Shown here in pieces: positions 13,084-25,300 of a stretch of 64,000 bases of DNA. Below the pieces are notes generated by a model. The model did no database searches. It was given only the letters and a program-made list of their open reading frames with translations, and was not told where the DNA came from. Within the stretch, counting starts at the first letter, position 1. Each line of letters starts with the position of its first letter. The position numbers and the translations under genes were made by a program. Source of the DNA: Gadus chalcogrammus (Eukaryota; Chordata; Actinopteri; Gadiformes; Gadidae); the NCBI RefSeq assembly GCF_026213295.1, contig NC_079419.1, forward strand, positions 9,207,791 to 9,271,790, written 5' to 3'.

Positions 13084-16000
13084 TTTATTTTAATATACAA
13101 AAAGATGGATGTACTCTCTAGTTTATATTTCTAAATGTTTTAGCTCACAGTTAACATTCACACCGTTTAGTGGAACTGACACACGCACACAGACACACAC
13201 AATTTAAACACTCCATCCATTCACACCACAATAGAAGTGAACAACATATTTACTGTAAATTGATCATTTTCACAGGATTCAAACATGAAAAAGGAAGAAT
13301 CCTTTTACATTTGTCAAGTAACTATATACATATATGTTTTGAAGATGAGTCTCCGTGTTAGTGTTGCAAATGAGCGAACGCATGAGGTAAGTGGTTTCGT
13401 GTTCACAAGGAGCCTGGTAGTAGAGACAGCATAAGGAGGGTGTGTGTGTGTGTATGTGTGTGTGTGTGTGTCCTGGCACGCCGGGCTCAGGTAGAACTCT
13501 ACAGCAGTTTGTCCATTTACACATGGCTAATGTGTGGTGATATCACTTTATACATACATTTACATATAAAAATCTGAGTATGTGCCAGGTTGTATGATAC
13601 ATTTCCATTGATTCCCCACAGCCCCGCCCCTGTCCCTCAGGGGGGAGAAATTCACAGCTGAGTAGAGTATTTCTTTCACGTCCGGATCTATGATATGACT
13701 ATTGCTGTACAATAAATATTGCTGGGGCCCGCCTGACCCACTGTTACCAGGTCCAGTGGTGTGTTGCGTCATTGGTAGCTGTCCGCGTCAATCACAACCC
13801 GTGTTGGTGTGGGCGGGGCCTACGGTTTCGGGGACAAATCACGGCAGCCCGTCGGGCTGTATATTAGCCCGTCTGCCTCGACGGCGACGACGCACGAGTC
13901 AGAGTGACCAGCGCTCCCAGTACCGGTACACAGACGGGGTAGTGGGTTGGTGGGGGGGGGGGGGGGGGGCGGGGTGGGGAGGTCCAACTGTGTGCAGTCA
14001 TGGCCTGACTAGACTATCACACAACAGCTTTAAAACATCACATCAGCAGGTTAATAGAAGAGGTAATACTGCGCAAACTGGCATTAAACAAAAAATTAAA
14101 GGATGGATGGGGGGGGGGGGGTCCACCTTCTTGGTGTAGCCACTAACACTGTCAGCCAGGAGGCTTGCTTTGTTTTGTCAGGGGGGGGGGGGGGGGGGGG
14201 TGTTTGCCAATAGAGATGATGCAATTGTACCCAACACATTCAACTACACAGCTTCTAATTCAAAGGTTCTGTTTCCAATTGTAATAATAACAATAATTAT
14301 AATAGGGGGGGGAAACCGCTTTCTCGAAAGATTCAATAGAAAATACATTGCAAAAAATATATATATACTGTATATTTCACAGGACTCCATGTGGAAGATG
14401 ACTCTTAAATAAGTAGAGGGTAGAGATCCAAGAGAAGTCCCTTTTCCATTCATGTGAAAAGAAAGTAATGCCCCAATACTGTATTAAGAAACAAAATATA
14501 TATAAATATATATAGATACATGTATATATCTATATATATATAAATCAGTGTTCGGCTTGTGTATACAGGTCTATGTACAAGAATCTGTCTCTTCAGGGTC
14601 GTTTTTTAGGGTCTGTACAGCGATCACACCGTGTCAACAACTGGTCTGGCTCTGTTCAAGAGAAGGAGGGGGGATGAAAGAAATAAAAAATAAACAAAAT
14701 CTCCTGAGGCCTGACCGACCGGCAATAAAATATTGACTACTAAACACGATAATACATTAACAACAAACGCCAAGAGAAACATGTAGAAAAAGCCTGAGGT
14801 ACTTGTCAGAATATCTGAGGTCAGTTTGGAGATGTAAGCAGCATGAGAGCTTACCCAATTGAAGAATAAAAACCTAAAATAATACTAATCATAAAAAGAC
14901 TATCCGCCTCACGTAATACCATGGGGAGTTCACCACACGTTAAGCCGCACGTTAACGAAATCGGTCAATCCTTGAGTATCGTGGAATAGTCACAGCAGCA
15001 CAACAAGACATTCAATGTTACGGTAACTGGTGTTATTGTTACAACTATGGCATTGCATTTGAGACCAGGAGAGCTTGTGTGCGCTCTCCTTGCATGGTGT
15101 ACAGTGACTGAGGTATCTGGGACCCACTACTGTCCAACATTAGTCTGTTGTTTCGTCTTTGAACAAAACTAAAAAGTGAATATAAAACAAAACAGACATG
15201 TTGCCTTTTTTTAAGTAGGGCGCTGGTGATGATAAGCCCGAACTTACAAAGACAAACGCTTCTACTTTTAGAAAAACTCGTGTCACATTATCAATACACA
15301 CAGACACAAAACGTGAACATCCATTTAAAAAAAGAAAAAAAAGAATGCATCATTGCAACGCCATAAGGCATCCATTGAAGCCGTGGCAAGCTAGTAACTG
15401 CATTTCTAAAGCGAAAAAAAAATCTAAAAAGCTGGAATAGTGTCCATGAACGCTAGCAAGATAAGACAGCATGGCTCTCAAATCATAGTTCCAAAGTAGG
15501 CCTACTGAATACCTGAGAGGTAGTTTTGCAAGGACAGACAGTCGTCCCTTCAAAAAATAAAGTCAAAAATAAAGGTCCCAACGTCCAAAAAAAAAACACT
15601 TAGTCCCTACGCATTCCCATAGCCATCCATCCCTCTTTCATCGTTGTTTTGTACCAATCAAGGGAGCACACATTGAGATAAAAACGAGAGGCCACGACCC
15701 CCTGAGGAAGATGAGATGTCCTAACAGTCTGGAACCCCACGGGTTTAAAGGAGGGTCCGATGAGGCGTGTCTTGAGGATTTGGAGCACACGTTTGTATTT
15801 CTTTTTGGCTGTACCATAGTGACCGGTGGTAGGTAGAGAGGGAGGCAGAGGGGGGGGGGAATAAAAACCAGCCGACGTCACCAAAGAAAGGGGTATTACA
15901 AACCAGTGAACCAAAAAAAAAAAAAATAGCAGTACATGAGGTAATGACATCAAGGTGAGTTTTGACACATTGGTGGTTGGTGGGGGGGCGAGCTTAAGAG

Positions 16001-16366
16001 AGGATGAGCTTGACGCCGCCACCGCCACTCCCAACCCTACAGCAGACGGATGTGTTGCTTAAGATCAACTTAGTAAAACACACAGGCCTTGTGGGAAAAA
16101 AAAAAAAAGTCACGAGGAACCGATACAGGAGATAAAAATAGCAGCGGTGCTCAAGTGGTGATGGATCTCCTCCATCTTCCTCACACTCTCGCTCTTTGTC
16201 TTGTTGTTTGAGTATTGACAAGAAGGTCCATCTTGGGGTGCGGGATTTCTGGGGGGAGAAACCAAACCGACAAACGAACAGCAAAAGAAAAAACTTTAAG
16301 AAGACTTAAAAACCCTCCTCTGTAAAGGGCGAGTCTGTTGCGTTTTGCGGGGGTGCGTGATGAGGT
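13084..16366 (-). other. acvr2b: Putative 3' UTR of acvr2b
   Basis: No coding frame of note lies between the acvr2b stop codon and an AATAAA on the minus strand (TTTATT at 13084-13089), which fits a long 3' UTR of about 3.3 kb. It contains a short GT-rich patch (13439-13470), G/C homopolymers at 13952-13969, 14109-14121 and 14181-14200 (C runs in the mRNA), an AT-rich TATA-type patch at 14495-14545 and many short A runs. An earlier polyadenylation site cannot be excluded. Confidence 0.5.
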
Positions 16367-19300
16367 TCAGGTGCTGGACTCTTTGGGAGGTAGGTCCTCG
16401 TTGGTTAGCGACGTCACTATGGAGACGGGCCGGTCGGAGGTGGTGCCGCTGATGGTCCTGGAGATCTGGCCGATCCGCTCCTCCACGCAGCCGGCCGACA
16501 GCCGCGCCTCCGCATCGTGGTCCCAGCACTCCTCGATGGTCTCGCACATCAGGCTCAGGCCCTGCAGGTCATGGGGAGAGAGAGAGAGAGAGAGAGTGAG
16601 TCAGAGAGGGTCAGAGAGAGTGAGAGTGAGTCAGAGAGAGTGAGAGTGAGTCAGAGAGAGTGAGAGTGAGTCAGAGAGTCAGAGAGTCAGAGAGAGTGAG
16701 AGTCAGAGAGAGTGAGAGTGAGAGTGAGTCAGAGAGAGTGAGAGTCAGAGTCAGAGAGAGTGAGAGTCAGAGTGAGAGAGAGTGAGAGTCAGAGTGAGTC
16801 TGAGAGTCAGAGTGAGTCAGAGAGAGTGAGTCAGAGAGAGTGAGTCAGAAAGAGTGAGTCAGAAAGAGTGAGTCAGAAAGAGTGAGTCAGAAAGAGTGAG
16901 TGAGTGAGTGAGTGAGTGTGTGAGTGATCGGAGGATTTGTGGACGTGAGTGAGTGAGGTGATGTGACGTGAGTGAGTGGATGTGATTTGATGACGTGAGT
17001 GAGGTGATGTGAGTGGTGAGTGAGTGACGGGAGTGAGCCATGTGAGTGAGTGAGTGAGTGAGAGTTAGGACCATTATTTATTTTATGCTGCAAACTAATC
17101 TGCTCCATGTGACTTGATTTGTGATTATATTTTAAACCTTTTTTGTAGACGTGATAGAAAGATAATACGTAGTCGGTTCATGTTATAAACATGTAAACTT
17201 CCACTGAAAAACAATACACGACTTTAAAAACTTGGCTGTGCATCCATGCAGGTACAACAGAGAATCCCAACAAAGTTCAGACAATTTAAGCCTTATCTCT
17301 TCTGAAAGCCTTCTAGATAATCACTCCTAGGTGACCCTGTGAGAGACTAGTTTCTACAAGGTAACCGGCATTGGAAGACTAATTGAGCCGGCAGATCCAG
17401 CTGGGTCTCTACCCTGCCACTCTGCCCCCACCAGTTAAATGAAACGGGCGGGTGGTTGGTTGCAATTCACAGAAAGTATTCATCCCAGTAGAATCCAAAA
17501 GGTAACAAGAGGCATTGTCAAGTCCGACACAATAATCTTCTTTGATTGCACAGGATCGGCGCAAAAAACATAAACACATTTCCCAAAGTGGCCAATTCTT
17601 CCCCACAGCACTTTTAGTGTTAACGGGAACCGCCGTGGGTTTACGTCACCAGCCTTTGTACCGATGCCCACACAAAAGACAATGAGGAGACACGCGCAGT
17701 GTAGTGGCATCCCGGTCATTAAAAGCCATTCTTCTGGACGGGGGCGGGTTACTCACCGGATGTTTGAGCCAGTAGTCCTTGAGTGCCGGGCGCATTTTCT
17801 TGTGCACGACCACATCCTGCAGGTCCTCCAGGGAGGGATGCTGGCCGATCTCCTCCTCGAAGGGCAGCATGTACTCGCCCACGGTGCCTGTTGGGAGGGA
17901 CCGGAGGAGGGCGGACAGTCAGGGTCAGCAGCCGTGGTAAAATAGACAACACAAACGATCCAGGAACAGCACAATCGTTTCCCGTCGAAACTTGCGACCC
18001 CTTAATTGGAGAATGGCCACCGAGATGACGCGTCTTATGTCCTGTGGCTCCATACAGGTGAAGACCACGTTCATGAGAGCGGCGTCACTGGACCTGATCC
18101 ACGTTGTGGTTGATGTGGACATTGTGATAAATCCATATGTGTGGAACTTTTCAATCATACACATAACCATAAGCACAAAAGGTTGAAGTAGTCTTGCGCA
18201 TCCCGTTTATGAGACAGTTTTATTGAAAAGCCCTCGAGAGTTTTGTAGAGTTTCTTGTAATCCCAAAAATGTAACCCCTGAAACCTGATTAAAAATCCCA
18301 ATTAAATAAACAAAGTACGAAAGTGGGAGAGGCACATTAAAGGCGAACAATGTGACCCATCAAGAAGAATGTAGGTGTGGGGGAATATCGGTCGCCCTTT
18401 GGGTGTGCGCAGTAACGGACGTGCCAGATGGTTTCTTACACAACCTTCTAGGTAGTTTTCCTTGGCAACTGTTTGGATAGGGGCAGGTACTAAAGTACAG
18501 GTAAAAAACACTTGGCAGGTGATTGGATGAGCCATCGGCCTATCGCCGTCGATCATGCAGTCGCTCGTACGATCCTGATTGGCCGACAGCGCAGGACTCG
18601 AAGCCTGGCCAGACGGATTCTCGCGTGATCCAACGGGACCCTGCGGGCTCCAGCGGTCCCGCGAGGGCGAGGGCGAGCTCGGCACTCACCGTCGTTCTCC
18701 GTGCAGCGGGACACGAGTTCCCAGAGCACCAGGCCCACGGCGTACATGTCTATCCTCAGGAACGAGTCCCGCTGGAAGTTAATGGCCCCCTCCAGGACCT
18801 CCGGGGCCATGTAGCGCCGGGTTCCAACCTGGGGGGAGGGCAGCGGGTTAACTTAATGTACTTGCAAGGTGGACCGGGTAGCCGCGCTCATTCTGCTGGC
18901 GATATGAAATTGGCCCTGCAGAAGGCTCTGGAGAAGACCAATACATTTTTCTAGTTTCGATACGTTTTTACGGGAGCCAATCACCAAGCTTGCTTTTTCC
19001 CCCCCTGGCGCGCTTTAGGCTGGTTTAACACAATGACGAAAGGGAAGCGACGGCAAGCAGCCAATTGCGTACAGAGTCATTTCAACCAGGCCCGTTGATC
19101 ACGCCTCTGGTGCTGAAGAAAATGACAGCGGCTTCCCCAGACCAACGTGCAACCCTCGATTGAACTTGGTCTGGCAATAGCCAGGCTACTTGCACGGACT
19201 ACCAGACTCAATAACTGTTTTTAACCCCAGCCCATCAGGCTTCTCAACCAGCAACCTTAAACACTGACATCTGAACATTCGAGTATGCTCTGTCACTTTG

Positions 19301-22300
19301 CAGCCCTACGCTTTATAATACACGCCAGTGCTATATTTTGCTTTACTAGGCAGTTGTCGCTTGCCTTGTCCTAAGAATTTCACAGCCCAGTATGACTCTG
19401 TGAAACACATACAATGTGCCGCACTGATGATTGCTTTTCATGCGTTACAAACATAAACAATGACTTCGGTGAGAAAGGTAGGATAAGCACAGGACTGAAC
19501 ACAGGAAATGAACAAGCCCTAACAAGGAGTATGTACTAACATATCCATTTCCCGTTCATTACTACAATGTTACTATTAACCACAGAGTCATGCAACTGAA
19601 AGTGACTCATTTGTGGATTTCGTCACAGCAAATTTCCAATACAAATACTCCTGCTCATATCCTATGGTGTGTGAGCAGTTAAAAAAAAAGGGGAAAAATA
19701 CAATCTACCAGCCAATCTGAATGGCTGGCAGTGTGGACGTCATACCTGGCCATGGGTGTCGCCTGGAGGTTTGCCAGGCTCAAACCGCACCGCCAGACCA
19801 AAGTCTCCGATGATGGCGGTCAGGTCGTCTCGAAGCATCACGTTCTTACTCTTGAAGTCCCTGCGGAGGCGAGAGTTTGAAACACAAATCCTCAGAGGGG
19901 AGCCTTCTGTCTCTTATAATCTTAAAGGCGACTTAAGCCCAATGATTAAAGCTACATTACTTCGAGGTACGAGTGGGCACACTCAAGGATGTTAGGTAGT
20001 TCAAGGGAGATCTTCTTATTTCTAGATAAAGGGTTGTTTTTTCTCAGAATCAGGTTTATTTTCGCTGAGCTTTCACAGAATAAAAAAGGAATTTGACTTG
20101 GTAAAAACCGATGGCTAGTCTTGTCAGGGACCTATTGAATAAGTCAAAGGAAATTAAAGGATAGGGCATTCATAATGATATCTATGACAATGAAAAGACG
20201 ACAGACATTCTCCAGTAAAAAGTGCTCTCATGGTGGAGAGAGGGGTGGGATGGTGGGTGTGCGTCTCCTTTCTATGTCAGCTACCAGTCCTTGGGGGGGG
20301 GGGGGGATCAGGCTAATGGCTTCTACAACGCCCGACCAGATGGGCAGCAGGAGCCCTCACCTGTGGGCGATGGTGGGCTTGGGTCCTTCCCCCTTGTAGC
20401 TGGGGATGTCCTCGTGCAGGTAGGCCAGGCCACAGGCCATGCTTTCCGCTATGTGGCACATCTCGCTCCAGGTCACCACGTTTCCCTTCAGGTGGTCTGT
20501 CAACGAGCCCTACGCACACCAACACACAATCGTGGGGATTTTAAAGTCATGGTCTGCAGAGCCACACGGACACTGTAGAGAAGTGAAGGTATTTTGAAAT
20601 CAAATCGTTACGTGCATTCTGCAGACACCATTTAAACCAGGTCATTTAAAACCATTTAAACAATCTTTACTTTTTTAACATGAAAAGGATCCGAGGCTCT
20701 GATTTAATAATGGAACCATAAAGTTTATAAGAACTGAATGATAATCTTCTTGTTGCTTGCACCTTAAAGCCAAATAATAGATAAAGTCTAGACAGCCTTT
20801 AGTCTCGATAGGTGCGATTTGGCCTTTACTTGGCAATATCAGAATAAACCGGATAACAATCTCTGGCATGGTTGGCCTCCAGAACTTCGAGTCGTGTTGC
20901 TTTTCACTTTAGCCTGAACTGAAGAAAGTTCGTTCAGAGAGCAGTAATCTAGCAGGCGCTATGGGGGCTACTGGGGCCGGTGGAGTAGGGCGCGTGCTCA
21001 CCCTTTCGTGGAACTCCATGATGAGCCACAACTCCGTCTCCAGGTTGCTGCCGTGCTTCTCGGCCGCGATGTAGCGCAGCAGGTTTTCGTGGCGCATGCC
21101 GGGCGTTAGGAAGATGTCCCGCTCGTTCTGCCACGACTGCTTGTCCTGCACGCCGAGAGACAGATGCACAGAAAACAGTGGGTAAGTCGCTGAATGATGT
21201 CGTCATTCCATCAACCAGTACCTATGACATCGTTTAGATAACACGACTCCTTTCCAAAGCTGCCCGGTCGCCCACCTGAATGGGGAAGATCTTCACCGCC
21301 ACAGACTCGCTCATGAGCTGGGCCTTCCAGACACAGCCGAAGCGCCCCCTGGCTTTGATCTCCAGCAACTGCAGGGGCTTCAGCCCCACCATGGGAGAGG
21401 GGGGCGTGGGCCCAGGATCCTAAGGAAAGGGGGGAAAACTATTTACAAAAACAATCTTCCATACCTTTGAGTCATGATTCAGAGAGAACGTTGATCCGCA
21501 CGTTTGGATAGTATCCTTTTGCACATTTAGCGACTGTGTGTGTAGATTGTGATTTAAAGATCCAATATAAAAATCAGACTTTTATGCACTATTTCTGTTT
21601 TGGGCGGGTGACGCTCACCTCCCCCAGGTCTACGTGTCCGTAGGGCGGTTTGCGCTGGCGGTACATCCACAGGGCCAGGGCCAACGCCAGCGAGAGCACG
21701 CACAGCGGCAGCAGAGAGTACACCAGCACATTAAGCAGCGACGGCACCATGGGGGGAAGCCGGATTATAACTGGGGGGAGAGAGAGGGGGAGAGGGAGAG
21801 AGAGAGAGAGGGAGAGGGAGAGAGAGGGGGAGAGAGAGAGAGAGGTTAAAAGGGTTAACGGAGAGTGTCGACATATTGACACCCGGGGAGAGCGCTCAGA
21901 CAGGGAGGGATGTGTTTGGTTTCTTTTGTAAAGGAAAAAAGGAAAAGAAAAAAAAGGAGCGAGTTTCAACAGAATGAGGTGAGGCCAAGGACGGAGAAAG
22001 GTCGACCTTGCTCTTCAAAACAAATAAGCGGGGGGCTGGATACCAAATAAACAGATTTGTAATTGGAGTTGATGGCCTGGGTTAAACTCGAGCATTAAGG
22101 AATAGTTGGGTTTTATAAGTGAAGCACATACAAATCGCATCAGCGCGTCGCTCGGAGCGAGAAAGCGAAATGACTCGTTAATGGCACGCCATTATTTATA
22201 ATTGAAAGCGGTCTGACAACTGAATCCTGCCTCGCGTATTCAAACTGTCACCACGGTGACAGGAACAGGCCCACGCACCAGCGGCCACGACACACACGTC

Positions 22301-25300
22301 GGGGTCCGAGGCACGGCTTCTAACTTCATTACCAGACACAGCGAAGAAAAGGCAAAGTGGGTGAAAAAAATACATCCAAAATATCCTCCATTTCCTCCAC
22401 GTGGATGTGCATTTGACCAAGTGTGACACATCTCGTTACCCTCATTGCAATTACAAAGTGCCCTGTTGGTAACAGTTCGTGGCAGCTGTCTGCGAGTTGG
22501 TTTCCCCCTTCTGTGTAAACGTCAAGCAGCGCTCTGCGTTCTCCGGGTTCCCCCCCGCCCTGGGGGGGGGGCGGTTCAATTTGACTTTTTGCCAATGCCA
22601 GATGACATCAAAAGGCTTTAATGGTTTTCATGCAAACAAGACTACCAGGAATCAATCACTGCAGGAAGTATTGCCGTGCGCAGCTTGCCGTGGGATTCTT
22701 CGGTGTCATGGCTTTGGGCGGTTGCCCATCCACCCCCCCCCCCCCTCCCCACCATGACCTCCACCGCATATGGAACTGATACAAGCAGGGAAATGCTATA
22801 CTAGACCCTGACACGCCAAATTGCCAGAGCCGATTATCCGGGATTCAGGCGGTTGGGGGAGTTTGATCACAAGCGGCACCTGAACACTAATTTGACGTTT
22901 CGCGAAATCGACAGGTGGCTCCGTGCGCGGGGTTTGTTTTGTCCCCCCCCCCCCGTGACAAAATGGGTTGCAGTGATAATTGGCAACGTGATAAAACTGG
23001 GCCTGGATCAGAGCAAAAACGCCGACATCTCGCATCCAGTTCCTCTGCTTCCGATAAAAGAACAATGGGACCTATATTTTGCACTTTGGGTGACATTTCT
23101 CTTTTATCGTATTTCTGTTTGCAGCTCACCTCGGTTGCCGCTGCCAATCATGTCGGGGAGGTGGGTGAACCTCTCATTACAGTAGTTGCCCTCGCAGCAG
23201 CAAAAGAAGACCTGGGGGTTCTCATCCATGGAAACACACTCTTGCCTGCGGGGGAGGGGGGGGAGAGAGAGAGAGATAGAGAGAGATCCATTACTGCGCT
23301 CACAGACAAACACTTTCTTCAACAGCGCTGGAACACGAGAGTGCGTGTCATACCGGCTCGTTAGAAAAAGAGCAGCGAGAAAAAGGGAAACAATCAACTC
23401 CCGCTTTTGCAAATGGGCAAGTGGATTTAATTCATAAAAGCACGCTACCATTCCAGTCACCCAACAGCCCGTTCCGCAATTGGCCACCTTTCTCTACAAC
23501 ACTTCAACACTTTCTGTTCCCACAAGGAGAATACAACCCTTCATCTCATGTGACAGGCCTGGAAGAGAGTGTTGGGGGTGGGGGGGGGAGCTCACTGCGG
23601 TGCATTACCAGCGTGTGTTCCGTACATATGCAGCCATTTTTCCCCCCCTTTCTTTGATCCTATTTACATTCCTTTCAAATGCACATTGTAAGACCAAGGT
23701 AAGTGATTTGGAGGTTGTGAGTTTGCTTTGAGTGATTATGGCAAGAGCTCCTTGATGGTCAATGGGATTGTTTTCCTTTTATTTCAATCTGCTTCATAAA
23801 GAAACCATCAATGAAAGAGGTTCATGTTCATTCATTCTATTTTTAAACAGAAAAAATTGTTTATTTTTTATATACGGCACGTTGACGCAACACAAGGGGG
23901 TTACGGCCCCGTTACGTCCTTGCCGGACACTCTTTGCGTCCACCGTAAGGGCCTGACCTGCGCCTCCCAAAAATTGTAACCTTCCGTCGAGGAGACGCAG
24001 CAGCAAGGGCTGTGATTGGTCCCCTCACTAAAACCCGACGCAGAACCAAAAACAGGTTCACGACCGCGTTGAAGCGTCTGCGTGGTCCTTGCGATGCGTG
24101 ACGTGGGACCATAATCAGCCCTTAAGGGGCCTGAACCCCCCGCGCCCGACCCCGGCCAAAACCCTGGCGAGCGCCGACCTGTCATAGCAGTTGAAGTCGT
24201 CCAGCCAGCATCCCTTCTTCACCAGCTTGATGGTGCCCGAGGAGTTGAGCCAGGACGCGTAGCAGTGCAGCCGCTTGTCCTTCTCGCCCTCGCACCGCTC
24301 AAAGCCGCTCTGGTTGGTGCGCTCCGTGCGCCAGTTGTCGTTGTAGTAAACGCACTCGCGGGTCTCCGCTTCGCCCAGGCTGTAACCTGAGAGAGAGAGA
24401 CCAAGAGAAAGAAGGGAGAGGACAGAGAGAGAAGGGACAAGAGGGAGAGGGTGAGAGCGAGAGAGAAGGGACAGGAGAGAGAGAGAGATAGAAGGGACAG
24501 GAGAGAGAGAGAGAGAGAGAGAAGAGTGGAGAGAGGAGAGAGAGCAAGAGAAGAGAGAGAGAGCGAAGGGACAGGAGAGAGGGAGAGAGGAGAAGAAGGA
24601 GAGAGCAAGAGAGAAGAGAGGGAGGGAGGAAAGCGGGAGCGAGGAAGAGATCAGCACACACATGTTTAATTAATAAAACCACTGTTGTGTGGTCATGTGT
24701 GTTTATGTGAACTGGTGGACATATGGTGCCACAGGCTGAGCCTTGACACTTTGGGAAAATAAATGTCTCCCAAGCGTGGCGTCGATCATCATCTTGGCAT
24801 CGAGCCAATTTGTTGGGCTCTGTCAAAAAAAAACACCAAAAAAAACAAAGATTCCTTCGGGCCAACACATTTGTTCTTGCATGGCGCCAGAGGGTGTAAT
24901 CTCGTCGTTTGAGCGTAACAACTTAATGAAGAGAGAGACAGAAAAGAATAAGCCATTTAATTAGCTATAGGAGGACAATGGTGGCCTGGAAGCCCAGCAC
25001 CAGTGTCAGGAGTTATGAGAACGCAGCGGCTCCCCCAGAGTGGGAAACACGGGGAAGAGGGATGCCAACGCGTTAAATGTGTCAAATGGAGTGCATTGTG
25101 TAATTCGGTGAATTATGTTGATGCGTTGTTTCACTCTGCTGAATTGGCAAAGCCAGAGTTGCGATGTGTATTAGAGTATGTCCCTCTCCCAACCATGTGC
25201 CCCGTGCTATAGTAGTATTCGCTGATTTTATTTTATCCTGTGCCATCATTCAAGTGTCCGAGCAATTACCATGCAATTACTGGCTTGACGGGAATCCAAA

